From an archaeon (lineage in GTDB: Archaea; Nanobdellota; Nanobdellia; SCGC-AAA011-G17; GW2011-AR17), in NCBI GenBank assembly GCA_018656555.1, contig JABHZQ010000023.1, forward strand, positions 66,875 to 130,874: a stretch of DNA of 64,000 bases, read 5' to 3'. The stretch's first letter is position 1. Each line of letters opens with the position of its first letter. Under the pieces are notes generated by a model. That model made no database searches. It saw nothing but the letters and a program-made list of their open reading frames with translations, and was not told the origin of the DNA. The translations under genes were made by a program, and so were the position numbers. This document shows positions 42,478-51,940 of the stretch, one piece after another.

Positions 42478-44537
42478 GGTTCAACATACAACATAATATT
42501 ATCAAAAGTAAATTTAGCTCCTTCATTAGCAGCATTCCACCGATAGACTTGACCACCAAAACTCAAATAATACCAACCCTCCCCAGTAATATAACTTGAA
42601 ACATCATAGCTATTAAAAGCATTAACTCCACTACCGGGATTATTAACCCAATAAATTTCATTCCATACATCTCCCTGATTTACTGCACCATCCAAAGCAG
42701 AACCCAAATAAGAAGTACTCCCTTCATAAATCATAATCTGATCAAAATAACATTTATCATTAGCATTATTAAAATCAGGAGTATTATATGAAATCCAAAA
42801 CTCATCAGAAGAATCATAATAACTACTCAAATCATAACTATACTCTCGCCAAACTCCATCATCATCTCCATCAGTCCAAGTTTCTAACAAATACCAAGTA
42901 CTATCATCAGGACTAACTCTAAAATAAGCATGATCACTACTCTCCAAACCAGTACATTTTGCATAAAAAGTAATTTGGGGATTAGTAGCACTAGATAAAT
43001 CAACAGCCCTATCAACCCAAGTATTACCCCCATACAAATACATTGCATATATTCCAGAATATTCAGATGTACTCATTGTTTTTGTTCCAGCACCAGTTAT
43101 TGCCCAATCTGTCTTCCAACCAGAACCACCAACCCATTGATAACTAGTTCCTAAATATCTACCTTCAAAATCTTCATAAGACCAAATAGTTCCATTTCCA
43201 ATTGTAACTTTTATCCACACATTCTCACTATTATCTAACTCATTAGTCAAAGCAGTATAAGCCCATAAAAAAGACAGATTAGCTAATCCCCCCCCACTAA
43301 TAACTGAATAAGCATCAGAATCAACATAAAACTTAATACCATAAGCACCAGAACCTTGGCCTAAATCATCAGCTGATCCACACCCTTCATCTCCAACTAA
43401 AAAGAAAATATTCTCGTCCTGACCAAAAGTAACACAAGAATCTAAATTGCTAGGACTTCCCATAAAAGTTCCATTTCTCCAATCCCAGCCATCATCAGCA
43501 CCAGCATTCCAAAAAGTATTTCCTGAAGAATTCAAACCAGAAGTAAAATCCAGAGGATAAGGTAAATCACTAGTTAATTCCCAAAGATCAATATAAATCT
43601 TATTACTAATCTCCACAGTCAAACTTCTCTCCCCAGAATTAGTTGTTTGACTTACATTATCAGTACAATTAACATTCCAAGTATAAGCCGCATTATCCAA
43701 ATAAACACTAATATTCTCAGTAAGAGTCATACTAACATCCTCATCAGTAAAATTCAACACCCCATCAATAAACAAACTACAATTATCCACACTTCCATCA
43801 TCACTAACATTAAAAGTAAAGTCTATTGCATTTGTACTTGTATTAGTAACTCCATTTTCTGGATTAATCAAAGTAATAATTGGAGCACTATCTCCTGCAA
43901 CAACATCAATACAAATACTTGAACCATCACAAACACAAGGCACATCAACACAGCTTCCACTTAAAGTTGTACTATCACACTCCCCACTATCTTCAGCACT
44001 AACAATAGCAGTTTCACCACATCCACTAACACAAGTAGGATCATAACAAACATTATCAGTACATCCACCAACATCAGCAGGACAATTCTCTCCAGCAGAA
44101 CAAACTCCATCTCCACAATAACCACTAATTTCAGAAACATTGGTTGAAATTAAAACATAAGATGATCTACTCTCCACCTCAATCCAATAACTCCCATCAT
44201 CTGAAGGTAAACTTCCAGTAACATTAAAATCAATAGAAGAAACAACACTATTTCCATTCTCAAAAGTTATTGAAATATAATCAGAAGTAACATTAGTATG
44301 ACTCATAGTAGAAGGAAGAGTAACAAAAACCTCAGTCTTTGCACCTAAACCTTGTTGATAAACAAATTCAGCAGCACTAACTATATCATCCACCGCAATT
44401 CTAGCTTGATTCTCCCTATACTGATCTTTAACAGAAAACAAAGTAGTTTGTGAATTCACAACAAGAATAGCAATCACAATTAAAGCTATTCCTAAAATAA
44501 TAATCATCTCTGTAGAAGCCTGACCCCTTTTATTCAT
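42474..44537 (-). CDS. Giant class III pilin with lectin/Ig-like adhesin ectodomain
   Basis: MNKRGQASTEMIIILGIALIVIAILVV leader, then CGDGVCSAGENC Cys motif, an Ig-like region and a concanavalin-like beta domain. ATG at 44537. Confidence 0.75.
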   Translation of the reverse strand: MNKRGQASTEMIIILGIALIVIAILVVNSQTTLFSVKDQYRENQARIAVDDIVSAAEFVYQQGLGAKTEVFVTLPSTMSHTNVTSDYISITFENGNSVVSSIDFNVTGSLPSDDGSYWIEVESRSSYVLISTNVSEISGYCGDGVCSAGENCPADVGGCTDNVCYDPTCVSGCGETAIVSAEDSGECDSTTLSGSCVDVPCVCDGSSICIDVVAGDSAPIITLINPENGVTNTSTNAIDFTFNVSDDGSVDNCSLFIDGVLNFTDEDVSMTLTENISVYLDNAAYTWNVNCTDNVSQTTNSGERSLTVEISNKIYIDLWELTSDLPYPLDFTSGLNSSGNTFWNAGADDGWDWRNGTFMGSPSNLDSCVTFGQDENIFFLVGDEGCGSADDLGQGSGAYGIKFYVDSDAYSVISGGGLANLSFLWAYTALTNELDNSENVWIKVTIGNGTIWSYEDFEGRYLGTSYQWVGGSGWKTDWAITGAGTKTMSTSEYSGIYAMYLYGGNTWVDRAVDLSSATNPQITFYAKCTGLESSDHAYFRVSPDDSTWYLLETWTDGDDDGVWREYSYDLSSYYDSSDEFWISYNTPDFNNANDKCYFDQIMIYEGSTSYLGSALDGAVNQGDVWNEIYWVNNPGSGVNAFNSYDVSSYITGEGWYYLSFGGQVYRWNAANEGAKFTFDNIMLYVEP

Positions 44538-44572
44538 AATATATATCAAATAAATAATTAATATAAACCTTT

Positions 44573-45751
44573 CTAAAACACTGTTGCTTCTGGATAAATC
44601 GTTATTCCTACTCTATCAATCTTCATTGGAAAGATTTTCTGAGCATGTTCACTAGCTCTCATCTTAAAAATTTCCATACTTCTCTCTCTAACATCTCCAG
44701 TTCTCTGATTATACAACAACAAAACAGCATCAGCTTGAAACTCAACAACGGTACTTTTATGTCGTTTTGGATCTGGTTCTTGTTCAGAAATCATCATAGT
44801 AGTACAACCCCATTTTTCCATAGTTCTATACAACTTAAACACTGCTCTCCTCTTTTCAATCTCAGTAGGATACAACAAAACAAAAGCAGTCAAAGAATCA
44901 ATAACAATTCTTCTAGCTCCGATCTTATCAATAATATCTCTTACAATTCCCCCACCAGATTCTAAAAACCTTTCAACCTGTTCAGGAGTATAAGTTAAAA
45001 TAACCAATTTACCTTTATCAATCTTTTCTTGCAATTCCCAATTAAAACTCTTAAAATCTCTTAATATTTGACTCTCTTCTTGCTCAAAAGTAATATAAAT
45101 TCCAGTTTCATCATTTTCATTAATACCATTAACTAAAAACTGCATTGAAAAAATAGTCTTACCCGAACCAGCCCCCCCTCCAACCAAAACCATACTCTTT
45201 TTCAAAAATCCACCAGCCATCAAAGAATCTAAACCTGGAATTCCAGTTTGAACTCTATCTTCAGCTTCAACTTTATTTCTAGAACTCCCCCCCGCCAACT
45301 CTGCTTGAACGGATTTCTTAATATCTGCTAAAGAAAAAGCTTCTTTCTTTATTGGTTTGGGAGTATCAGAATAAGTAAGTTTTGACATGACTTCCTTCTT
45401 AATATCTGCAAATAAACTCCCTCCCTCTGCTTTCTTAACCTTCTTCTTAACCTTATTGCCATTCTCTTTAACAGCTTCAACAACATCAGCAACCTTCTCT
45501 TCAACATCTTTTAACTTTGCTTCATCTTTTTTCTTCAATTCCTCAACCTTGGGACTAACTTCACTCTTTTCTTTAGACTCAACCTTAGGAAGTTTTACTC
45601 TCTCCTCAACCTTCTTTAAGATCTCATCTTCCCTCTTCTTAAATTTATCAAGACTCGCTTGTTTAACATTAGAATCTACCTTAGGAATCTCTTTTTTTTC
45701 TAATTTTCTCACTGCTTTCTTCTTCTTTTCAACATTAGCAATCAAACCCAT
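44573..45751 (-). CDS. KaiC-like RecA-fold ATPase with long charged N-terminal extension
   Basis: TGIPGLDSLMAGGFLKKSMVLVGGGAGSGKTIFSMQFLVNG; ARRIVIDSLTAFVLLYP; ~150 aa Lys/Glu-rich N-terminus. Confidence 0.9.
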   Translation of the reverse strand: MGLIANVEKKKKAVRKLEKKEIPKVDSNVKQASLDKFKKREDEILKKVEERVKLPKVESKEKSEVSPKVEELKKKDEAKLKDVEEKVADVVEAVKENGNKVKKKVKKAEGGSLFADIKKEVMSKLTYSDTPKPIKKEAFSLADIKKSVQAELAGGSSRNKVEAEDRVQTGIPGLDSLMAGGFLKKSMVLVGGGAGSGKTIFSMQFLVNGINENDETGIYITFEQEESQILRDFKSFNWELQEKIDKGKLVILTYTPEQVERFLESGGGIVRDIIDKIGARRIVIDSLTAFVLLYPTEIEKRRAVFKLYRTMEKWGCTTMMISEQEPDPKRHKSTVVEFQADAVLLLYNQRTGDVRERSMEIFKMRASEHAQKIFPMKIDRVGITIYPEATVF

Positions 45752-45787
45752 ATAAATTATAAAAGAAATTATGTATTTAAAAGTTTC

Positions 45788-46348
45788 TTAAGGAGATTCA
45801 ACCACTTCTTTTGGTTCTTCCTTAATTTCCTCTTCCTTTTCACTAGAACCCAAGTTAACAAAAATCAAAACTAGAATCAAAATTCCAATAACTACACCAA
45901 TAATAATCAAATACTTACTCTTATCTCCATCCACCTCATCAACAACTCCCACATTACCAGTGATCTCTTGTTCTTGTTCAGCAACTTGGAATAATAGAGT
46001 CACCTGCTCAGATTCAATAGAATATAAAGCTACATTCAAATCAGTAACCCCATCCTTATCCAAATCAAGTTTAGCTACTGTATCTAATGTAACAAAACCA
46101 GGAGCAGTATCTGTACTATTACTCAAAAAAGGAGCAATCCTAAATTTAACCCAATTATCAGATACTGTAATGGCCTCTAAATAAATAGCATGTGTATCTT
46201 CATATAATTCAAATCTTACCTCATCACCAATACCCATAACCACACCAACAGTATCCTCTTCAGAAAAATCAATATCTGTACTATAACCAGCACTTACTAA
46301 AGTCATAAACAGTACAACAAATAGTCCCAAAAACAATATCCTCTTCAT
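45788..46348 (-). CDS. Type I membrane protein, unknown function
   Basis: Signal peptide MKRILFLGLFVVLFMTLVSAG, ectodomain, C-terminal TM and acidic tail. Start M29 of the listed ORF. Confidence 0.6.
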   Translation of the reverse strand: MKRILFLGLFVVLFMTLVSAGYSTDIDFSEEDTVGVVMGIGDEVRFELYEDTHAIYLEAITVSDNWVKFRIAPFLSNSTDTAPGFVTLDTVAKLDLDKDGVTDLNVALYSIESEQVTLLFQVAEQEQEITGNVGVVDEVDGDKSKYLIIIGVVIGILILVLIFVNLGSSEKEEEIKEEPKEVVESP

Positions 46349-46380
46349 AAATAAAAAAAACAAATAAGAATTTATAAGCT

Positions 46381-47250
46381 TTATGATAAAACAGGATAAA
46401 TATAAATCAAAAATATAGCTAATAACATCCATATTACAACACTAATAACCATTCCCGGGTCCTTATACACTCTATCTGGACTACGAACAATTCTTGAATT
46501 ACTCTCAATCAAATACCAATATCTCAAAACAGAATACATAACAATAGGCAAGGTAATCAACATAGAATAAGTACTCAAAAAAGAATAAAAAGCATAAGAA
46601 ACTAATAAAAGTGAAACAACAACAACCAAAAGCTTATCCAATAAATCTTTTGTATAATACTTCAACACTTTCTTATGTTTATAAGCTTCCTTTCCCAATA
46701 ATGCAAAATCTCCCTTTCTCTTTCCTATAGCCAAAAACAAACTAAGGAAAAAAGTACATACTACTAACCAAGGACTTAGATTAACCCCCAAAATAAATAC
46801 TCCTGAAATTGCCCTAATAACAAAATTAATTGCAATTGCAATCACATCTAAAAACAAAATATTCTTCAATAACAAAGAATACAATTGAGTAAACAAGAAA
46901 AATCCAATTATTAAATAGAAAAAATGCTCAGATAAACACCAAGCAATAACTAAAGAAATTACAGCAAATATACAAGCAATAAACCCTGCCCAAAAAACAG
47001 AGATCTTACCAGCTGGCAAAGGTCTCTTTTTTTTCTCAGGATGTTCTTTATCTCGTTCTATATCAAAAATATCATTCAAAATATAATTTGTAGATGAAAT
47101 CAAACATAAAGATATGAAACCAAAAAATATCAACCAAAAAGAACCAAAATTCAAAACCTGTTCAGCAAATATTAATATTAGAAAAACTAACAAATTCTTG
47201 TAATACTGCCTAACTCTAATTAAATCAAAAAACATTAATAAAAAGAACAA
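46381..47250 (-). CDS. UbiA-family prenyltransferase, decaprenyl-phosphate phosphoribosyltransferase-like
   Basis: RVRQYYKNLLVFLILIFAEQ; STNYILNDIFDIERDKEHPEKKKRPLPAGKIS (NDxxDxxxD motif). Confidence 0.85.
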   Translation of the reverse strand: MFFLLMFFDLIRVRQYYKNLLVFLILIFAEQVLNFGSFWLIFFGFISLCLISSTNYILNDIFDIERDKEHPEKKKRPLPAGKISVFWAGFIACIFAVISLVIAWCLSEHFFYLIIGFFLFTQLYSLLLKNILFLDVIAIAINFVIRAISGVFILGVNLSPWLVVCTFFLSLFLAIGKRKGDFALLGKEAYKHKKVLKYYTKDLLDKLLVVVVSLLLVSYAFYSFLSTYSMLITLPIVMYSVLRYWYLIESNSRIVRSPDRVYKDPGMVISVVIWMLLAIFLIYIYPVLS

Positions 47251-47271
47251 ATAGGCAATTTATAAGAATTA

Positions 47272-49014
47272 TTATTTCTTAAACAAACTTTTACTCCTAC
47301 TAAAGGACTTATTCAAAGCCTTATCCAAAGGATTTGTGACTTTTTTTGGTTGTACTCTTGGAGTAGGTCTTTGAGGCATAGCCCTAGGTTGCACTGGTTG
47401 CCTAGGCTGTTGAGGTTGAGCTTGTTTTTGAACTGGTTTTGGTTTACTTTTAAATTTCAACTTACCAGATTTATATAAATAGAAAACTCCCCCACCTAAA
47501 ATTACAAGAACAAATAGGACAATCAAGAAAAACATAAACCCCAATCCTCCCTCTTCGTCATTAGAATACGAAGGAACACTTGGTTCATCATCTTCATCAG
47601 TTTCTTCTTCTTCATCAGGTAAAACAACATCAACTTCAGGCGGTACCTCTGTCACTGAACTACCATTATTTACAACAGGGTCTACAACTGGATCAACTAT
47701 TCCTGTTCCACCACAATTCTCATCATCATAATCAATCTTCCCATCACAATCATTATCTAAACTATCTCCACAAACCTCTGCAAAAGATTCTATTCCCCCC
47801 ATACAATCAGCCCAAACCCCATACTCACAAGTTTGAGTTCCATTAACACACATACCCACATTTGTTCCACACTCTTGTTGTTCTAAATGTGTACAACCAC
47901 AACCCTCATCTGTCTCTCCATCACAGTCATCATCCTCTCCATTACACTCTTCTAAACTAGAAGCAGCATAACTTGCACCATAACAAATACTCCAATAGCC
48001 ATCCTCTTGACAATATTGAGTTCCAGCATTGCACACCCCTACATCAGTTCCGCAATCTCTTGTCTCACCAGAAATACAAGCCCCCTCAAAAGTTTCAGTA
48101 CCCCCACATTCAGTATCATCAAGATCTGTAAATCCATCACAGTCATCATCAAAAGTATTAGTACAATTTATCTCTGTTTCATTTCCAGAATATTCACCAA
48201 CACATCCACCCCACAAACCACCACTACAAGTTTGACTACCATACTCACAAATACCTACATTTCCCTTATCACCACAATTCTGATTATCTCCTTCAAAACA
48301 ACCACCAGCACAATCACTATCCTCACTATCCGCATCACCATCACAATCATTATCTAAACCATCGCTACAATAAGCAGACTCACTACTCAAAGTTGTATCT
48401 TCACAAAAACAATACTCTTGAGAATAGGGATCTGTTCCACAAAAACTATCATCACAATAAGCACTACTATACCACCGCCCATCATAACAATGCTCTTTAT
48501 CTTCCCAATCACAAGCCCCAGAAGAACAAGTTTCTAAAGTAGAATAATAATCAGAATCTACTAAACCACAATAATCTTCCTCTCCATAAAGATGACCCAT
48601 CATAACCCAAGCACCATTATCACAATATTTATTATTTCCTAAATCACAAGTTCCATGAGTACAAGTTTCAGCTCCCAAATGAACACCTCCCCAACAACTA
48701 ACTGGTGTAACAGTAGTTACCATGCTCACATCACCAGACACACAAGTCATCTCATGCTGATTACCTTCCCCATCTGGAGAGCAAGCATCTAAATAATAAC
48801 TACAACTAGATACCCCACAAATTCTAACATAACCAAAAGTACCAATTTGATCATTATCATAACCTTCTCCTCCAGGATTATCACTATCTGTACAAGTAGT
48901 CTCTCCTAAATTTCTATCAGGTATAACAATAAAACCAGTAAAACTTCCAATTTTAACAAGTAAAAGAAATACTGCAAAAACTAAAGCTAATACTAATATC
49001 CGCCTCTTCTCCAT
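47272..49014 (-). CDS. MopE-like Cys/Asp repeat surface protein with C-terminal TM and basic Pro/Gln tail
   Basis: Repeated CDNDCDGxxDxxDxxC motifs (CSDGLDNDCDGDADSEDSDC, CTNTFDDDCDGFTDLDDTEC, CNGEDDDCDGETDEGC, CGDSLDNDCDGKIDYDDENC). Confidence 0.85.
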   Translation of the reverse strand: MEKRRILVLALVFAVFLLLVKIGSFTGFIVIPDRNLGETTCTDSDNPGGEGYDNDQIGTFGYVRICGVSSCSYYLDACSPDGEGNQHEMTCVSGDVSMVTTVTPVSCWGGVHLGAETCTHGTCDLGNNKYCDNGAWVMMGHLYGEEDYCGLVDSDYYSTLETCSSGACDWEDKEHCYDGRWYSSAYCDDSFCGTDPYSQEYCFCEDTTLSSESAYCSDGLDNDCDGDADSEDSDCAGGCFEGDNQNCGDKGNVGICEYGSQTCSGGLWGGCVGEYSGNETEINCTNTFDDDCDGFTDLDDTECGGTETFEGACISGETRDCGTDVGVCNAGTQYCQEDGYWSICYGASYAASSLEECNGEDDDCDGETDEGCGCTHLEQQECGTNVGMCVNGTQTCEYGVWADCMGGIESFAEVCGDSLDNDCDGKIDYDDENCGGTGIVDPVVDPVVNNGSSVTEVPPEVDVVLPDEEEETDEDDEPSVPSYSNDEEGGLGFMFFLIVLFVLVILGGGVFYLYKSGKLKFKSKPKPVQKQAQPQQPRQPVQPRAMPQRPTPRVQPKKVTNPLDKALNKSFSRSKSLFKK

Positions 49015-49063
49015 ATATTAATTAATAACATAACAATTTATAAAATTAACTAAAAGAAAAAAA

Positions 49064-49984
49064 TTATTCTTCCTTCTTCAACTTCTTGATCTTATCTTTA
49101 AGATTTAACTTCTTTAACAATTCTTTATACCTATTTCTAATTGTTACTTCAGTCACACCAGCAATATCTGCAACTTCTCTTTGTGTTCTTTTCTCATTAT
49201 TCATAAGAGCAGCAACATAAAGTGATGCAGCAGCAATACCAGTTGGACCTCTTCCAGAAGTTAACTCAGAGTTTTGTGCCATCTCTAAAATATCAACAGC
49301 CTTACTCTGTGTATCTGCACTCAATCTTAAAGCTGAAGCAAATCTCGGAATATAATCAATTGGATTTGAAGGCAAAATTCTAATTCCTAACTCTCTTGTC
49401 ACAAACCTATAAGTCCTTCCAATCTCTTTCTTATCAATACCTGAAGCTTCAGAAAGTTCATCTAAAGTTCTAGGAACTTCGTGCCTTCTACATGCAGCAT
49501 AAAGAGCACCAGCAACAACAGATTCCATTGATCTACCTCTAACCAAACCTTTCTGTACAGCTAAAGTGTAAATTCTTGCAGCTTCTTCCTCTACAGATTT
49601 AGGTAATTTCAAATAAGAAGCAACTCTCTTCAATTCAGCTAAAGCCAATTTCAAGTTTCTCTCAATTGCAGTTGAAATCCGATATTGCCACTTCCTTAAC
49701 CTAAAGAACTTATTCTTTCCCTTACCAGCCAACTTGTAAATATCCTGTTTCTGTCCCACATCAGTACCTAAACCTCTGTCAAACTTAGTATAAGTCATAG
49801 GAGCTCCAGTCCTTCTCCGCTTATCAGCATCATCAGAGTCAAATTCTCTCCATTCCTGTGAAAAATCAATTAACCTCTCCTCAATAACCAAACCACAGCT
49901 CTTACAAACTACCTCTCCTTTATCTTTATTAACTATAAGATTGATACTTCCACACTCTGGACATTTTTTTATATTTTGACTCAT
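49064..49984 (-). CDS. tfb: Transcription initiation factor IIB
   Basis: Zinc ribbon CPECGS...CKSCGLVIEERLIDFSQEWREFD and two cyclin repeats (SMESVVAGALYAACRRHEVPRTLDELSE; GPTGIAAASLYVAALMNNEKRTQREVADIAGVTEVTIRNRYKEL). SD GGAGG before M13 puts the start at 49984. Confidence 0.97.
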   Translation of the reverse strand: MSQNIKKCPECGSINLIVNKDKGEVVCKSCGLVIEERLIDFSQEWREFDSDDADKRRRTGAPMTYTKFDRGLGTDVGQKQDIYKLAGKGKNKFFRLRKWQYRISTAIERNLKLALAELKRVASYLKLPKSVEEEAARIYTLAVQKGLVRGRSMESVVAGALYAACRRHEVPRTLDELSEASGIDKKEIGRTYRFVTRELGIRILPSNPIDYIPRFASALRLSADTQSKAVDILEMAQNSELTSGRGPTGIAAASLYVAALMNNEKRTQREVADIAGVTEVTIRNRYKELLKKLNLKDKIKKLKKEE

Positions 49985-50082
49985 TTTATAGCCTCCGCGA
50001 ACAGTAAACTTTATAAACAAAATTTCTCACCCTTTATAAATCTTTCGGTAAGTTTAAATAAAAATAACTCCTTCCTACCCCT

Positions 50083-50499
50083 ATGAAAAGACTACTGCCT
50101 TTGTTATTCTTATTACTTCTTACAGCCTGTACTCCAGAGCCAACTTACACAATAGAAGAAAACACAATGACAGTAGAAATCCAAGGTTATTATCAAACTT
50201 GTATAGAAGAACCAAATATATACACCTATAATCAAGGGGAGTGGGAATGGGTAAATGACTATCTACCTCATGAAGTAGAATACATAGTAGATGGAGAATA
50301 CCAAATAAACCTCTGTGATGTAGTTGTATGTCAAGAATTCACAGATCCCTTACAAATAGAACTAGTAGAATACATTGAAACAGAGGATTTAACCTATGAA
50401 ACAGTACCCTTAACAGATACACTAAAAGTTGAGATTACCTACTATACTAACAAAAAATGTACCAACCAAAAAATTCATGAAATAATTGAAACAATCTAA
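50083..50499 (+). CDS. Small lipoprotein-like secreted protein, paralog A
   Basis: MKRLLPLLFLLLLTACTPEPTYTIEEN lipobox-like leader. Confidence 0.65.
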   Translation: MKRLLPLLFLLLLTACTPEPTYTIEENTMTVEIQGYYQTCIEEPNIYTYNQGEWEWVNDYLPHEVEYIVDGEYQINLCDVVVCQEFTDPLQIELVEYIETEDLTYETVPLTDTLKVEITYYTNKKCTNQKIHEIIETI

Positions 50500-50532
50500 A
50501 AATTTATAAAAAAGAACATCTTCAAAATTCTT

Positions 50533-50982
50533 ATGAAAAGACTACTACCTTTGTTATTCTTATTACTTCTTACAGCCTGTACTCCAGAGCCAACTTACAC
50601 AATAGAAGAAAACAAAGTAATAGCAAATATAGTGGGCTATGAAGAGGCCTGCTTAGACCATACCAATATCTACACTTTAGAAGGAGAAGAATGGGTTTGG
50701 GTTAACAACTATCTTCCCAAAAGAACAGAATACACTCTAGATGGAGAGTATAACATAAATATGTGTGACCTTGCAACCTGTGTACCAATAGAATACCTTA
50801 TAGAAGTAAACCTAATAGAGTATGTTGAAGTAACTCCAGAAGGTTTGGCTGGCTGGCTTATGGAATTCCCAGCCTATGAAACAAGCTATCTAGAAGGCCA
50901 ACTAAAAGTAGAAATTCCCTACTACAAAGATGAGTATTGTATGAATCAAGAAATATTTACAGTAGAACTTACACAAGAATAG
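50533..50982 (+). CDS. Small lipoprotein-like secreted protein, paralog B
   Basis: Leader identical to the preceding gene (MKRLLPLLFLLLLTACTPEPTYTIEEN) with a diverged body. Confidence 0.65.
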   Translation: MKRLLPLLFLLLLTACTPEPTYTIEENKVIANIVGYEEACLDHTNIYTLEGEEWVWVNNYLPKRTEYTLDGEYNINMCDLATCVPIEYLIEVNLIEYVEVTPEGLAGWLMEFPAYETSYLEGQLKVEIPYYKDEYCMNQEIFTVELTQE

Positions 50983-51343
50983 CATTAACCATATTCTCTT
51001 GACCAGGTCTAGAAGTAATCTTAGCTTTACCCTTTTCAGTTTCAATAATAGTACCCTTTGTCAAAATGTTTCTTCTAACAAAATGCCTATTAGCTGTATT
51101 TTCTAATGTATTCTTAATTTTAACTTTAATATACTTTTTAGCTTTAGGATCATAAACATTCGCTTCATTAATAGAATATAAAAATTGTTTACTCCCTCCA
51201 CCCATAGTCCTTACCACTTTAGTTTTCTTATCACCAATCTTAGTCAAAGTAGGCTGTCCTCTCTTCTCAAAAACCCTTTTAGCTCTAGCAGCTTTATACC
51301 TTCCACCAGTTGCCTTCCTTTTACCTCTTAGCTTAGTTAACAT
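50969..51343 (-). CDS. rps8e: 30S ribosomal protein eS8
   Basis: RGKRKATGGRYKAARAKRVFEKRGQPTLTKIGDKKTKVVRTMGG...NTLENTANRHFVRRNILTKGTIIET. Confidence 0.93.
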   Translation of the reverse strand: MLTKLRGKRKATGGRYKAARAKRVFEKRGQPTLTKIGDKKTKVVRTMGGGSKQFLYSINEANVYDPKAKKYIKVKIKNTLENTANRHFVRRNILTKGTIIETEKGKAKITSRPGQENMVNAILV

Positions 51344-51476
51344 AGTCTTCTAGAAAAAGTAGGCCCTTTAAATAGTTTTCCATTTATTTTTTTCTACTGA
51401 ACTCTTGAAAAAGTTGGTATAGAAACATTTAAATACTGAACTCTTTTTTTCAAAGTACATTGGGAGGCTTTTAAAG

Positions 51477-51701
51477 ATGGAATCAGAAAGACCATTAGAC
51501 GCTTTAAACGAAGCAAGAGGAAAGAGAGTTATTGTTGAACTAAAAAACAAAGTTCAGTTAATCGGAAATCTAAAAGCATTTGACATTCATATTAACACTG
51601 TTCTAGAAGAAGCTGAAGAGTGGGAAAATGGCCAAATGAAAAGAAAGCTTGGAAAAGCATTCATTAGAGGAGATACAATTATACTAATCTCACCAGCATA
51701 A
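51477..51701 (+). CDS. LSm/Sm-like small nuclear ribonucleoprotein homolog
   Basis: [46 protein letters not shown]...[13 protein letters not shown] Sm1/Sm2 motifs; SD GGGAGG. Confidence 0.95.
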   Translation: MESERPLDALNEARGKRVIVELKNKVQLIGNLKAFDIHINTVLEEAEEWENGQMKRKLGKAFIRGDTIILISPA

Positions 51702-51703
51702 AA

Positions 51704-51877
51704 ATGTCAAAAGGAACACCATCCATGGGTAGAAAGTCTGGAAAGACTACCCATATAAGATGTAGAAGATGTGGTAAACCTTCTTACCACAAAATAAAGC
51801 ACATTTGTTCTAGTTGTGGCTATGGAAAGACAGCCAAAATTAGAAAATACAACTGGCAGAAGGAAACTAAAAGATAA
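51704..51877 (+). CDS. rpl37e: 50S ribosomal protein eL37 (57 aa; missing from the ORF track)
   Basis: [57 protein letters not shown]: CxxC...CxxC zinc ribbon; next to LSm as in many archaea. Confidence 0.95.
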   Translation: MSKGTPSMGRKSGKTTHIRCRRCGKPSYHKIKHICSSCGYGKTAKIRKYNWQKETKR

Positions 51878-51940
51878 TTCTGAAATATTTTCAATAAATT
51901 TTGAAGAATATTAATAAAGAATAAACTCTTAATTAATAAT

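Noticed and set aside
45387-45755. 122-aa plus ORF rich in Ser/Phe/Leu
   Set aside because: Antisense to the Lys/Glu-rich N-terminus of the KaiC-like gene.
47580-48357. Plus-strand ORFs rich in His/Thr/Ile (47580-47846, 48007-48357, 48029-48235)
   Set aside because: Antisense shadow of the Asp/Cys repeat protein on the minus strand; composition mirrors the codon pattern.
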